From positions 4,310-39,054 of the forward strand of contig DKVF01000013.1 of NCBI GenBank assembly GCA_002491065.1: a stretch of 34,745 nucleotides of DNA, given 5' to 3'. This DNA comes from Peptococcaceae bacterium UBA7185. Lineage in GTDB: Bacteria; Bacillota; Peptococcia; Peptococcales; Peptococcaceae. Numbering within the stretch: position 1 is the first letter of the stretch; every line of letters begins with the position of its first letter. The position numbers were made by a program, and so were the translations under genes. A model generated the notes under the pieces. That model had not been told where the DNA came from, did not search any database, and saw only the letters and a list, made by a program, of their open reading frames with translations. Positions 1 to 7,595 of this stretch are shown in pieces.

Positions 1-2
1 TG

Positions 3-191
3 GTGCAGGATTGCGGGGTAAAAGCGATTCAGGTGCGCAATTTGAATATTGACCCCGAAACGATGAAGCCTATTTTTGCATTGCTGCAGGGGGAGCCCTT
101 GGGTGTACCGGCCTTTTTGGAAATTTTAGAGGAGGAACTGCCGCAAGTGGCCATTGGCAACTATACAAAACCTTTTCGGAGAAAACGCTAG
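3..191 (+). CDS. C-terminal end of an unidentified protein (partial)
   Basis: The reading frame is open from the left edge of the window and stops at a TAG just before the tRNA promoter, so the start lies outside. About 62 residues are visible. They contain QVRNLNIDPE and a basic tail ending FRRKR. The NLNIDPE stretch reminds me of the C-terminus of some clostridial radical-SAM proteins, but no cluster-binding cysteine motif is visible in this fragment, so that is only a guess. No SD or start context can be judged. It is transcribed in the same direction as the tRNA and rplU but is separated from them by an AT-rich spacer with a new promoter. Confidence 0.6.
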   Translation: MQDCGVKAIQVRNLNIDPETMKPIFALLQGEPLGVPAFLEILEEELPQVAIGNYTKPFRRKR

Positions 192-276
192 GAGAGAAAA
201 AAGGGCGTTGTATCAGGGTGTGTTTGTGAAAAAGAAAAATTTTTGAAAATTTTTTTGAAAAAATATGAAAAAAACC

Positions 277-304
277 TTGCAAAACGAAAAATCTGTGTTA
301 TAAT
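277..304 (+). promoter_or_regulatory. promoter of tRNA-Gln
   Basis: A -35 box TTGCAA at 277-282 and a -10 box TATAAT at 299-304 are 16 bp apart. They lie 18 bp before the first base of the tRNA, in an A/T-rich upstream region (UP-element-like runs of A at 262-274). This is a housekeeping sigma-A type promoter. Confidence 0.75.
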
Positions 305-322
305 ATGACTTGTGATTTTCGT

Positions 323-397
323 TGGGGTATCGCCAAGCGGTAAGGCAACGGACTCTGACTCCGTTATCCCTAGGTTCGAATCCTAGTACCCCAGCCA
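323..397 (+). tRNA. tRNA-Gln (anticodon CTG)
   Basis: Acceptor strands TGGGGTA (323-329) and TACCCCA (387-393) pair over 7 bp. The discriminator is G394 and CCA is encoded at 395-397. The anticodon stem is ACGGA/TCCGT around the loop CTCTGAC, giving anticodon CTG (codon CAG, glutamine). The T arm is CTAGG-TTCGAAT-CCTAG. The 72-nt body with short variable loop fits tRNA-Gln. It has its own promoter upstream and a strong terminator 10 bp downstream, so it is a single-gene transcription unit. Confidence 0.95.
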
Positions 398-406
398 AGG
401 AAATTC

Positions 407-436
407 GCGGTATGAGTTGCTCATACCGCTTTTTTA
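407..436 (+). terminator. Rho-independent terminator of tRNA-Gln
   Basis: A perfect 10-bp stem (GCGGTATGAG / CTCATACCGC) with a TTG loop is followed by seven T residues. Confidence 0.9.
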
Positions 437-508
437 TTTGTAAAACAGACAGCCAACGTGCACGGTAGTGGCTTGTGAAAAAATTCATAGATTTTTCTGC
501 GATTTTCG

Positions 509-537
509 TTGACTTCGGGGAGAAAGAATTGTATAAT
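509..537 (+). promoter_or_regulatory. promoter of the rplU-prp-rpmA operon
   Basis: TTGACT at 509-514 and TATAAT at 532-537 are separated by exactly 17 bp. This is a near-consensus sigma-A promoter about 110 bp upstream of the rplU start, leaving room for the structured leader. Confidence 0.85.
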
Positions 538-543
538 TCTATT

Positions 544-646
544 TTGTAGGCACTGTGTGCCGAAACCGCGCGGGCTGGGTTTGAAAACGCAGGATCAAGA
601 CGGCGTTACCTAAGTGCAGGCGAGTATTTTGAAGGAGGTGCAGAGA
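544..646 (+). ncRNA. L21 (rplU) mRNA leader, probable autoregulatory element
   Basis: About 100 nt of untranslated leader lies between the rplU promoter and its start codon. It opens with a GGCAC-TGT-GTGCC hairpin (549-561), followed by a conserved-looking GC-rich stretch (GCAGGATCAAGACGG at 590-604). Firmicute rplU operons are known to carry a structured L21 leader thought to mediate feedback by a ribosomal protein. Position and length match that family. I assign it by context and partial sequence resemblance, not by a covariance search. Confidence 0.55.
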
Positions 647-958
647 ATGTACGCAATTATTGAAACAGGTGGGAAACAATACAAGGTTCAGGAAGGCGAT
701 GTGATTACAGTAGAACTGTTGCACGCTGAAGTGGGCGAAACTGCTGTGATTGACAAAGTATTGATGGTAAACAAAGACGGTCAGCTGACTGTTGGCGCTC
801 CTTATGTGGCTGGCGCAAAAGTAGAGCTGAAGGTTGAGGAAAACGGCAAAGCTCCAAAAATCGTTGTATACAAATACAAAGCGAAGAAAAATTCCCGCAG
901 AAAGAAAGGCCATCGTCAGCCTTTCACAAAAGCAACTGTTGTAAAAATCGAAGCGTAA
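647..958 (+). CDS. rplU: 50S ribosomal protein L21
   Basis: Protein of 103 residues, the usual length of bacterial L21. It begins MYAIIETGGKQYKV and contains the family's C-terminal KKNSRRKKGHRQ-type basic segment that binds 23S rRNA. The ATG at 647 is chosen over an upstream in-frame start at 614 because AAGGAGGTG (632-640) sits 6 bp before it and the protein then begins at the conserved MYAII. It is first in the three-gene operon rplU-prp-rpmA; only four bases separate it from prp. It acts in the large ribosomal subunit. Expression is probably controlled by the leader RNA upstream. Confidence 0.97.
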   Translation: MYAIIETGGKQYKVQEGDVITVELLHAEVGETAVIDKVLMVNKDGQLTVGAPYVAGAKVELKVEENGKAPKIVVYKYKAKKNSRRKKGHRQPFTKATVVKIEA

Positions 959-962
959 GCTT

Positions 963-1310
963 ATGATTCGAGCAAAAATAGTCAAATCGGGAAAAAAGAT
1001 AGAGGGATTTCAGATATCGGGACATGCCGGGTATGCGCCCAGCGGTCAGGATATTGTCTGCGCGGCAGCTTCCTTTTTGTCCATTACGGTGGTCAATAGT
1101 TTGGAGCAGCAATTAGGCGTAGAGGGTTCTGTGCAGAGTGAGGACGGCTATTTGTCTTATCAGCTGCCTGAGAGCTTAACTCAGGAACAACAGCAGATGG
1201 CGCAGATTATTCTGCGGACACTGGTTACAGGGCTGCAAAATCTCCAGGAAACGTATCCCAAATATATTTCTATACAAAATGTACGAATTAAGGGAGGTGC
1301 ATTGAAATGA
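963..1310 (+). CDS. prp: ribosomal-processing cysteine protease Prp
   Basis: 115 residues, YsxB/DUF464 family. In Firmicutes with an extended L27, Prp removes the N-terminal extension of L27, a step essential for ribosome function in Staphylococcus. The catalytic pair is visible: His21 in SGHAGYAPSGQD and Cys33 in DIVCAAASF. The gene lies between rplU and rpmA as in other Firmicutes, and its stop codon overlaps the rpmA start (ATGA at 1307-1310), implying translational coupling of protease and substrate. The substrate's cleavage motif is present in the next gene. Confidence 0.93.
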   Translation: MIRAKIVKSGKKIEGFQISGHAGYAPSGQDIVCAAASFLSITVVNSLEQQLGVEGSVQSEDGYLSYQLPESLTQEQQQMAQIILRTLVTGLQNLQETYPKYISIQNVRIKGGALK

Positions 1311-1591
1311 TGAAATTAGATCTTCAGTTATTTGCATCTAAAAAAGGGGTAGGTTCTACCAAGAACGGTCGTGACTCCGAATCCAAACGTCTGGGTGCAA
1401 AAAGAGCAGATGGACAGTTTGTGTTGGCAGGTAATATCCTGTACAGACAGAGAGGTACCAAAATTCATCCGGGTAACAATGTAGGCATTGGCGGCGATGA
1501 TACTTTATTCGCAAAAGTGGACGGTATCGTAAAATTTGAAAGAAAAGGCAGAGACAAAAAACAGGTGAGTGTATATCCTGTTGCCGAATAA
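1307..1591 (+). CDS. rpmA: 50S ribosomal protein L27 with cleavable N-terminal extension
   Basis: 94 residues. The N-terminus reads MMKLDLQLFASKKGVGSTKN: the segment up to LQLFA is the extension removed by Prp, leaving mature L27 that begins with SKKG, close to the peptidyl-transferase centre. The body shows typical L27 features (NGRDSESKRLG, GNILYRQRGTKIHPG). AGGGAGGTG (1291-1299) precedes the start. ATG codons at 1307 and 1310 are both possible; the first overlaps the prp stop. A strong terminator follows, so this is the last gene of the operon. Confidence 0.97.
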   Translation: MMKLDLQLFASKKGVGSTKNGRDSESKRLGAKRADGQFVLAGNILYRQRGTKIHPGNNVGIGGDDTLFAKVDGIVKFERKGRDKKQVSVYPVAE

Positions 1592-1614
1592 GCCGAAATA
1601 TTGCAAGATGGAAG

Positions 1615-1642
1615 GCCCAGTAGTGTAGCTACTGGGCTTTTT
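1615..1642 (+). terminator. terminator of the rplU-prp-rpmA operon
   Basis: A perfect 9-bp stem GCCCAGTAG / CTACTGGGC with a 5-nt loop TGTAG is followed by TTTTT. Confidence 0.92.
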
Positions 1643-1871
1643 GTGTTGCCATTGAAAGGATTTCTTATCTTTTTCCAGGATTAGAATATGCGGTTTTGCA
1701 ACATGCCTTGTGTTCCTGCTCTTATTGTGTTTCCTTGCGCTAAAGAAGCTTCTCTGCTTGGTTCAAACGATTAATATAATCAAGTTTCAAACTGATAAAA
1801 TTATTCTCCGTCAAACTTTTTAAGTGCTGTCTACATTCTGATTTGGTGGCTCAAGAGATAGAAAATAAGGG

Positions 1872-1900
1872 TATACTGCGGATGGTTTTTCCCGTATAAT
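1872..1900 (+). promoter_or_regulatory. probable promoter of glpK
   Basis: A perfect -10 TATAAT (1895-1900) lies 31 bp before the glpK start. The hexamer 17 bp upstream (TATACT, 1872-1877) is a poor -35, which suggests an activator-dependent or weak promoter. The rest of the 1643-1931 spacer is AT-rich with no gene. I see no clear cre site or antiterminator structure, although glpK genes are often controlled that way. Confidence 0.4.
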
Positions 1901-1931
1901 AGAAATACATGAAAAGAAGGGGAGAATGTTT

Positions 1932-3413
1932 ATGAAATATATTGTTGCATTGGATCAGGGTACCACCAGTTCCCGTGCCATTGTATTTGATCATGAGCAA
2001 AGAATCGTGGCTGTGGGACAAAAGGAGTTTCAACAGTTTTATCCGCAGCCGGGGTGGGTGGAGCATGATCCGATGGAAATTTGGGCGACACAGTACGGCG
2101 TGCTGCAGGAGGCTCTGGCTAAAGCGGATATTACGATGGCGGATGTGGCGGCGATTGGGATTGCCAATCAGCGGGAAACAACCATTGTATGGGAAAAGGA
2201 GACAGGCAGACCTATCTATAATGCGCTTGTGTGGCAGTGCCGACGGACTGCGGCGCTGTGTGATGAGCTGAAGGCGGAAGGATGGAGCGATTATATCCGG
2301 GAGACTACAGGGCTAGTAATTGACGCTTATTTTTCGGCGACGAAAATCAGTTGGATTCTGGACCATGTGCCGGGCGCCAGAGAGCGGGCGCAAAAAGGCG
2401 AGCTTTTATTTGGTACAGTTGACAGTTGGCTGGTGTGGAAGCTGACAGGGGGCGCTGTGCATGTGACGGATTACACCAATGCTTCCCGCACGATGCTATA
2501 TAATATCAGAGAACTAAAATGGGATGACAAATTGCTGGAGCGCTTGCAGATTCCCAAATGTATGCTGCCAGAAGTGCGCAATTCCTCAGAGATTTACGGT
2601 TATGTTCAAAGCGAGGGCGTTCAGGTACCCATAGCGGGGATTGCTGGTGATCAACAGGCGGCGCTGTTTGGTCAGGCTTGCTTTACCAAAGGGTCGGCAA
2701 AGAATACTTACGGCACAGGTTGTTTTTTGCTGATGAATGTCGGTAGAGAATTTATTTCCAGCAAAAATGGACTCATCACAACGGTTGCCGCCACGATGAA
2801 TGACGAGGTGGAGTATGCGCTGGAAGGCTCCATTTTTGTAGGCGGCGCAGTGATTCAGTGGCTGCGGGATGAATTGCGGATACTGGAAACGGCGGCGGAA
2901 AGTGAAACCTATGCGGCATCTCTGGAAGATAATGGCGGCGTTTATTTGGTACCGGCCTTTGTAGGATTGGGCGCGCCTTATTGGGATATGTATGCCAGAG
3001 GCAGTATTTTTGGCTTGACGCGGGGCACAGGGCGCAGCCATATTGTGCGGGCAGCGTTGGAGGCCATTGCTTATCAGACCAATGACGTGCTGCAGGCGAT
3101 GGCAGAGGATGCTGGTCAGACAGTAACAGAACTGAAAGTGGACGGCGGTGCGTGCCGCAACGATTTTTTAATGCAGTTCCAGGCGAATATTATAAATTGT
3201 GTAGTGAAACGGCCGGCCATTACGGAAACCACAGCGTTGGGTGTTGCGTATCTGGCTGGGCTGGCAGTTAACTATTGGAGCAGTAAGGAAGAGATTGCGC
3301 AGCGGTGGCATGCTCAGCAGCAATTTGCACCGCAGATGGAGCAGGCGGTACGAGAGGAAAATTGCCGCGGGTGGCAAAAGGCGGTAAGTAAAGCGATGCA
3401 TTGGACAGAATAG
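1932..3413 (+). CDS. glpK: glycerol kinase
   Basis: FGGY-family kinase of 493 residues that phosphorylates glycerol to sn-glycerol 3-phosphate in the cytoplasm. Visible motifs: the N-terminal phosphate loop DQGTTSSR (8-15), GIANQRETTIVWEK, and the second FGGY signature around GLTRGTGRSHIVRAALEAIA. The ATG at 1932 is preferred to that at 1926 because GGGGAG (1919-1924) is properly spaced only from 1932. In many Firmicutes a His in a YHFFG-like loop just before VPIAGIAGDQQAALFG is phosphorylated by HPr; here that loop reads VQSEGVQVPIAG, with no His, so PTS activation by that route looks absent. No glpF or glpD is adjacent. The next gene follows after 11 bp. Confidence 0.96.
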   Translation: MKYIVALDQGTTSSRAIVFDHEQRIVAVGQKEFQQFYPQPGWVEHDPMEIWATQYGVLQEALAKADITMADVAAIGIANQRETTIVWEKETGRPIYNALVWQCRRTAALCDELKAEGWSDYIRETTGLVIDAYFSATKISWILDHVPGARERAQKGELLFGTVDSWLVWKLTGGAVHVTDYTNASRTMLYNIRELKWDDKLLERLQIPKCMLPEVRNSSEIYGYVQSEGVQVPIAGIAGDQQAALFGQACFTKGSAKNTYGTGCFLLMNVGREFISSKNGLITTVAATMNDEVEYALEGSIFVGGAVIQWLRDELRILETAAESETYAASLEDNGGVYLVPAFVGLGAPYWDMYARGSIFGLTRGTGRSHIVRAALEAIAYQTNDVLQAMAEDAGQTVTELKVDGGACRNDFLMQFQANIINCVVKRPAITETTALGVAYLAGLAVNYWSSKEEIAQRWHAQQQFAPQMEQAVREENCRGWQKAVSKAMHWTE

Positions 3414-3424
3414 GGGGCATTGGG

Positions 3425-4258
3425 ATGAAAAAAATTATGGTTGCAGCGGTGCAGATGGACACACAAAATGATAAAACGGCCAATTGGCAGCAGATGGATG
3501 CTTTTATTGATGAGGCGGCGGCAAAGGGAGCGCAGTTGGTAGCTTTCCCAGAGGTTGTAAATATTCTCAGCGAGGAACCCCAATATGCGGAGACCATTCC
3601 CGGTCCCACCACAGCATTGCTGGCAGAAAAGGCCAGAATGCATCATATTTGGATTCACGGAGGCAGTATCAGTGAGGTGAATCCAGAGGGTACACGTACG
3701 TATAACACGACTGTACTCATCAATCCACAAGGGGAAATCGTGGCGCGTTACAGCAAGCTGCATAATTTTGATATGACCTTGCCTGATGGCAGCAGCGTGC
3801 GGGAATCTGCCAGAAAAGAGCCGGGACATGAAATTGTCACTGTGAAAACGGAACTGGGACATTTGGGGTTTGCCATTTGCTATGATATGCGTTTCCCTGA
3901 ATTGTTTCGGCTGATGCGGCTGGAGGGTGTGGAAATTATTTTTTTGCCTGCCAATTTTACGATGCCTACCGGAAAGGATCATTGGGAAGCCATTTTGCGG
4001 ACGAGGGCCATTGAAAATGGTTGTTATATTGTAGCGCCCAATCAGGTGGGACAAAAGGAAAACTTTTTGGCTTATGGCAACAGCATGATTGTGGACCCAT
4101 GGGGAACTGTGATTGCACGTGCATCTGACAAGCCGGGTGTCATTCTGGCGGAGATTGATTTAGAGTATCTGGCTGATGTAAGACGGCGGAATCCTTCTGT
4201 GGAAAACAGGCGCATAGATGTGTATGCGCTGCAGCGATGCGGTGAAAACAGCAAATAA
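3425..4258 (+). CDS. carbon-nitrogen hydrolase (Nit-type amidase)
   Basis: 277 residues with the nitrilase-superfamily fold. The catalytic triad is visible as Glu43 (VAFPEVVN), Lys111 (RYSKLHNFD) and Cys152 (FAICYDMRFPELFR). The CYDMRFPE signature is that of the Nit1/Nit2 branch, whose known members hydrolyse deaminated glutathione or omega-amides such as 2-oxoglutaramate. The exact substrate cannot be read from sequence. The ATG at 3425 has an AGGGGG SD (3412-3417) overlapping the glpK stop, so the gene is probably cotranscribed with glpK; a shared function is not obvious and the pairing may be simple repair or housekeeping. A hairpin terminator follows. Confidence 0.88.
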   Translation: MKKIMVAAVQMDTQNDKTANWQQMDAFIDEAAAKGAQLVAFPEVVNILSEEPQYAETIPGPTTALLAEKARMHHIWIHGGSISEVNPEGTRTYNTTVLINPQGEIVARYSKLHNFDMTLPDGSSVRESARKEPGHEIVTVKTELGHLGFAICYDMRFPELFRLMRLEGVEIIFLPANFTMPTGKDHWEAILRTRAIENGCYIVAPNQVGQKENFLAYGNSMIVDPWGTVIARASDKPGVILAEIDLEYLADVRRRNPSVENRRIDVYALQRCGENSK

Positions 4259-4320
4259 AATTTTTTAGCTTTCGTATTAACAAAAGTATTTAATGAAAAA
4301 TGTAAATATTAGACTGGCGT

Positions 4321-4390
4321 ATTGAGATAGCAGAGTGAGAACGCTCATAAAGAGGGCTTTTCCACTCTACTATCTCAATTTTGCTTTTCA
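4321..4390 (+). terminator. probable terminator after the glpK-amidase operon
   Basis: A long inverted repeat, ATTGAGATAG-c-AGAGTG (4321-4337) against CACTCT-a-CTATCTCAAT (4363-4379), with one mismatch and a 25-nt loop, is followed by the T-rich TTTGCTTTT. The stem is unusually long for a simple terminator and the tail is interrupted by GC. Confidence 0.65.
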
Positions 4391-4634
4391 CAGAAATGTA
4401 GCCAAATTTTTTCTGAATTTTGTGGAAAGTGTCAAGAAAAGTGCAAAAAATAGGTTGAATTTTGAATAATCTTCGGGAAATAGTAAAAAAAGAGGAGGAG
4501 CCCTTGCATTCTCAGGTTGAATCGCGTACACTTATAATAGAACAACAGAAAAGATTAGTTATTGGCAGTATGATTTGAATTATTGGGTGAATACTATAGA
4601 AAATATGGAAATTCTATTTTGAAGGTGACAAAAG
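4391..4634 (+). promoter_or_regulatory. AT-rich leader region upstream of cysK
   Basis: This stretch holds a -10 like TATAAT at 4533-4538 without a convincing -35 at 17 bp (TCTCAG). It also contains a GAGGAGGAGCCC segment at 4492-4503 that is followed by no good ORF. I looked for a T-box (Cys) or SAM riboswitch and saw neither the T-box TGGNACC-type sequence nor SAM-I core motifs. A transcript starting near 4545 would have a leader of about 90 nt before cysK. Confidence 0.3.
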
Positions 4635-5561
4635 ATGATTTATGAAAATATCGGAGAATTAATTGGGCGCACGCCGTTGGTGCGGATGCATTTGAAAAAC
4701 CCAGAGATAAAGGCAGATATTCTGGCAAAAGTAGAGTTTTTTAATCCGGGCGGCAGCATCAAAGACAGAGTGGGTGCGTATATGCTGCAGGATGCAGAGG
4801 AAAAGGGAAAGATACAGCCGGGTGCTACGATTGTAGAGCCTACCAGTGGCAATACTGGTGTAGGATTGGCACTAATGGCAGCAGTAAAAGGATATAAAAT
4901 GATTTTGACCATGCCAGAGAATATGAGTCAGGAGCGGCAAAGTCTGTTGCGGGCTTACGGAGCAGAGATTGTGCTGACGCCGGCGGCTGATGGGATGGCA
5001 GGTGCTATCGCCAAAGCGGAAGCCCTGCTCAAGGAAATTCCGGGCAGCTATATGTGTGGCCAGTTTGACAATCCGGCAAATCCTATGGCACATTATGTTT
5101 CGACAGCTCAAGAGATCTATGCAGATACAGAAGGCAAAGTGGATATCGTAGTTGCTACCATCGGTACTGGCGGCACGATTACTGGGATTGCCAAAGGTTT
5201 GAAGGAATACAACCAGGATATAAAAATAATTGGCGTGGAGCCGTTGCAATCTGCAGTGATTAATGGGCATCCAAAGGGTGCACACAAAATTCAGGGGATT
5301 GGCGCTGGATTTATCCCGTCCATTTTAGATTTGAGTTTACTAGATGAGGTATTGATGATTGATGGGGATGAAGCGATGGCAGAATCCCGCATGCTGGCAA
5401 AGACACAGGGCGTTTTGGTGGGCATTTCCGCCGGTGCTGCAATGAAGGCTGCGGAACAGGTTGCTGCTCGTACGGAAAACAGCGGAAAGTGCATTGTGGT
5501 GATATTGCCGGATACAGGAGAACGTTATTTGTCTACAGAACTATTTCAGGAAACCGATTAG
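4635..5561 (+). CDS. cysK: cysteine synthase (O-acetylserine sulfhydrylase)
   Basis: 308 residues, PLP fold type II. It condenses O-acetylserine with sulfide to make L-cysteine. The PLP lysine is Lys43 in NPGGSIKDR, the substrate loop is TSGNTG in VEPTSGNTGVGLAL, and the glycine-rich phosphate-binding loop is GTGGTITG. Length and motif order match CysK rather than the longer cystathionine beta-synthase. The SD is AAGGTGAC just upstream of the ATG. A sigma-factor gene begins 11 bp after the stop, its AGGAGG overlapping the cysK stop, so the two genes are probably cotranscribed. Confidence 0.94.
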   Translation: MIYENIGELIGRTPLVRMHLKNPEIKADILAKVEFFNPGGSIKDRVGAYMLQDAEEKGKIQPGATIVEPTSGNTGVGLALMAAVKGYKMILTMPENMSQERQSLLRAYGAEIVLTPAADGMAGAIAKAEALLKEIPGSYMCGQFDNPANPMAHYVSTAQEIYADTEGKVDIVVATIGTGGTITGIAKGLKEYNQDIKIIGVEPLQSAVINGHPKGAHKIQGIGAGFIPSILDLSLLDEVLMIDGDEAMAESRMLAKTQGVLVGISAGAAMKAAEQVAARTENSGKCIVVILPDTGERYLSTELFQETD

Positions 5562-5572
5562 GAGGAAGTTGC

Positions 5573-6211
5573 ATGGAATTTGCAGATAAGCCGGAACAAG
5601 AGATTATTGAGGCAGCGCAGCAGGGCAATGAAGCAGCTATGGAGTATTTGTTGAAGCGATATCAGGGATTGATGAGTTATATTTGTGATAAGTACTATTT
5701 GAAAGATGGCGAACGGGACGACTTGATGCAGGAAGCGATGATTGGTTTTATGCAGAGTGTAAAAAGCTATAAACTGGAGAGCGGAAAACAATTTAAGAAT
5801 TTTGCTTATTTGTGCATCAAACGGGAGTTGGACTCCTGTGTGAAACGTTCTAACCGCAAGAAACATATGGTGTTGAACGAGGCGGTGTCTATGTCCAACT
5901 ACAATGAAAATGATGAACAAATAGAAGGAAAAGCTGCGTATTTGATTGAACGGGATGCCAGCGGTGAAATTGTATCGCCGGAGAATACTGTGGTAGAACG
6001 GGAAACGTATGCGGAGATTATGCAAAAGATCACAGCACTATTATCTAAAATGGAACTGAATGTACTGATCATGCGTATGATGGGTATGAGCTATAATGAA
6101 ATTACATTGGCGTTACAGTTGGAAAATAAGTCAGTGGACAATGCAGTGCAACGGATTCGCAAAAAAGTAAATAAATCCAAGGCATTGAGTTTTTGTGTAG
6201 AGGGAATCTAA
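5573..6211 (+). CDS. SigH-like RNA polymerase sigma-70 family factor
   Basis: 212 residues. Region 2 is visible in DDLMQEAMIGFMQSVKSYK and CIKRELDSCVKRSNRKKH (core binding and -10 recognition). Region 4 is the C-terminal helix-turn-helix MSYNEITLALQLENKSVDN followed by AVQRIRKKV. The spacing and wording (DREDIVQEGMIGL- and KSIDNALQRVKRK-like) closely parallel Bacillus Spo0H/SigH, the factor that starts sporulation gene expression. The ATG at 5573 has AGGAGG at 5560-5565; an upstream extension to 5489 overlaps cysK and lacks an SD. Whether it is the true sporulation SigH or a paralogue cannot be settled, because sigH usually sits beside the rlmB/rpmG-secE region rather than cysK. Confidence 0.85.
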   Translation: MEFADKPEQEIIEAAQQGNEAAMEYLLKRYQGLMSYICDKYYLKDGERDDLMQEAMIGFMQSVKSYKLESGKQFKNFAYLCIKRELDSCVKRSNRKKHMVLNEAVSMSNYNENDEQIEGKAAYLIERDASGEIVSPENTVVERETYAEIMQKITALLSKMELNVLIMRMMGMSYNEITLALQLENKSVDNAVQRIRKKVNKSKALSFCVEGI

Positions 6212-6255
6212 ACAAGCGTTTCCATATAATGTGTGATATGGTATAACAGATAGCA

Positions 6256-6293
6256 CTGTCGGTGAGCAGGAGATTGTTCACCGGCAGTTTTTT
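6256..6293 (+). terminator. terminator of the cysK-sigma operon
   Basis: A 10-bp stem CTGTCGGTGA / TCACCGGCAG (one G-T pair) with a 12-nt loop is followed by TTTTTT. Confidence 0.88.
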
Positions 6294-6414
6294 GTAAGAA
6301 TTTTTGCAAAAAGAAATATAAAGAAAAATTAATCAAATTACCTCAAGATATTACAGTGGTATGATAGTAGGAAACAGAGCCATGTAGGATTATATGGTAG
6401 CGGGAGGAAGTATA

Positions 6415-6768
6415 ATGAGTGAAGATTTGTTTGGAAGATGTCCTTATTTTACAGCGCAGAAAGTGCTGCAGGGAAAATGGTGTATTCTGATTATGCATTA
6501 TCTCAGTGACGGGCCGGTGCGTTTTAATCAATTGTTGCGTAGAATGCCGGAGATGACCCACGCGACACTGAGCAAACAGCTGAAGCAGATGGAGCAAAAT
6601 GGCTTGGTAATACGTAAAGAATATTTGCAGGTTCCACCTAAGGTAGAATACAGTCTGAGCGAAATTGGACTGCAATTTATGCCGGTATTGGGTAGTTTAC
6701 AGCAGTGGGGAGAAAAATATATTGCATATTTGCAAACAAAACAAACCGATCAGGAGGGACAATTATAG
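6415..6768 (+). CDS. HxlR-family winged-helix transcriptional regulator
   Basis: 117 residues. The HxlR signature is present: an N-terminal CPYFTAQKVLQGKW with Cys9, the cysteine that in several family members (for example HypR) senses electrophiles or thiol stress. A winged helix follows with PVRFNQLLRRMPEMTHATLS and the recognition helix LSKQLKQMEQNGLV. The ATG at 6415 has GGGAGG at 6402-6407. A possible weak promoter (TTACCT 6338-6343, TATGAT 6360-6365) lies upstream. The usual target gene of such regulators is divergent and adjacent; here the left neighbour is the terminated sigma gene and the right neighbour, CarD-like, is convergent, so no target is evident. Confidence 0.88.
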   Translation: MSEDLFGRCPYFTAQKVLQGKWCILIMHYLSDGPVRFNQLLRRMPEMTHATLSKQLKQMEQNGLVIRKEYLQVPPKVEYSLSEIGLQFMPVLGSLQQWGEKYIAYLQTKQTDQEGQL

Positions 6769-6802
6769 TTGTGATAATTGAGCCCGACGATCGGCGTGAT
6801 GT

Positions 6803-7318
6803 CTATGCCAGTGAGGTATTTTCGATTTGGCTGCGAATATAAGCGGGTACTTCTTCTACAGGAATCCCCAGTGCGATGGAGAGTTCTTCATGCAGCAGAG
6901 TTTCGGCCTGCTTTTTATATTGCAGATCGGTTTTACCTGCATTTTTTCCTTTGGCGGTCAGTACAGCGCTTTTTTTGTGAATATTTTTAATTAATTGAAT
7001 CAATGCTGTACAATCATGACTTTGCAATAAGGTTTTGTAATGTTCATGTAATGCCTTCTGGTCTTTGCTGTAGTCAGGCTGTTCTGGAATGGTGGGAATG
7101 GAGGCAATCAGCTCCATTGCCTGCTCTTTGCTGATGACAGGCCGCATGAATACAGTGGAATTTACAGGAATGTAAATAATACCGGAGCCGTGCAATGGCT
7201 CTAGGAAATAATATTGTACGTCCGAATCTAATATAGAAAAATTTTCCGGAATGCCGATTTGTACTACCTGGCACACACCGGTGTTGCGATAAATGATATA
7301 ATCACCAATTTGAAACAC
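6803..7318 (-). CDS. CarD/CdnL-family transcriptional regulator
   Basis: 171 residues. The N-terminal 60 residues form the Tudor-like RNA polymerase interaction domain (FQIGDYIIYRNTGVCQVVQI, YYFLEPLHG, IYIPVNS). The C-terminal half is helical, as in CarD/CdnL proteins, which stabilise open promoter complexes. The start is GTG at 7316-7318, preceded by AAGGAGG. It is the downstream neighbour of the sleB-ypeB operon but separated from it by a strong minus-strand terminator, and convergent with the HxlR gene. I see no convincing promoter in the 277-bp spacer. Firmicutes often have several CarD-like paralogues, so a global role is not certain. Confidence 0.85.
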   Translation of the reverse strand: MFQIGDYIIYRNTGVCQVVQIGIPENFSILDSDVQYYFLEPLHGSGIIYIPVNSTVFMRPVISKEQAMELIASIPTIPEQPDYSKDQKALHEHYKTLLQSHDCTALIQLIKNIHKKSAVLTAKGKNAGKTDLQYKKQAETLLHEELSIALGIPVEEVPAYIRSQIENTSLA

Positions 7319-7366
7319 AGTGCTCCCTCCTTTGCAACAAATGTTTGGCGCAATAGAAAAAGAGAC

Positions 7367-7422
7367 AAAAAGAGCTGCCGCAGGAACGCCGTTTACAGAC
7401 GGTAAATGTTTAGTGCGACAGC
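7367..7422 (-). terminator. terminator of the sleB-ypeB operon
   Basis: Read on the minus strand, the stem GCTGTCGCA / TGCGGCAGC (one mismatch, plus arms 7374-7382 and 7414-7422) encloses a smaller CCGT/ACGG hairpin. It is followed by TCTTTTTGTC and another T run. It lies 170 bp beyond ypeB and just before carD. Confidence 0.7.
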
Positions 7423-7595
7423 CCTTTCATAAAAATTTTCACTAACGGAAAATTAATAAGATGACAGGTCATAAAGCGCCAATAATTTTTTCATACTTAC
7501 ATTATAATCTTTTTTTCATTGCTATATAAGAGTTATTTTGAGATTTGTACATAAAATTATTTAATCGGCATGGATATAATTTCTGGAAAGACAGG

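Noticed and set aside
3314..4054. 246-codon minus-strand frame opposite the amidase gene
   Set aside because: Antisense shadow of a gene with a complete catalytic triad; no SD and His/Phe-rich nonsense composition.
4391..4634. Possible T-box or SAM riboswitch before cysK
   Set aside because: Neither the T-box antiterminator sequence nor riboswitch core motifs are visible; only a lone -10 box was kept.
6778..6990. 70-codon plus-strand frame after the HxlR gene
   Set aside because: Antisense to the CarD-like gene, whose N-terminal domain is clear; no SD.
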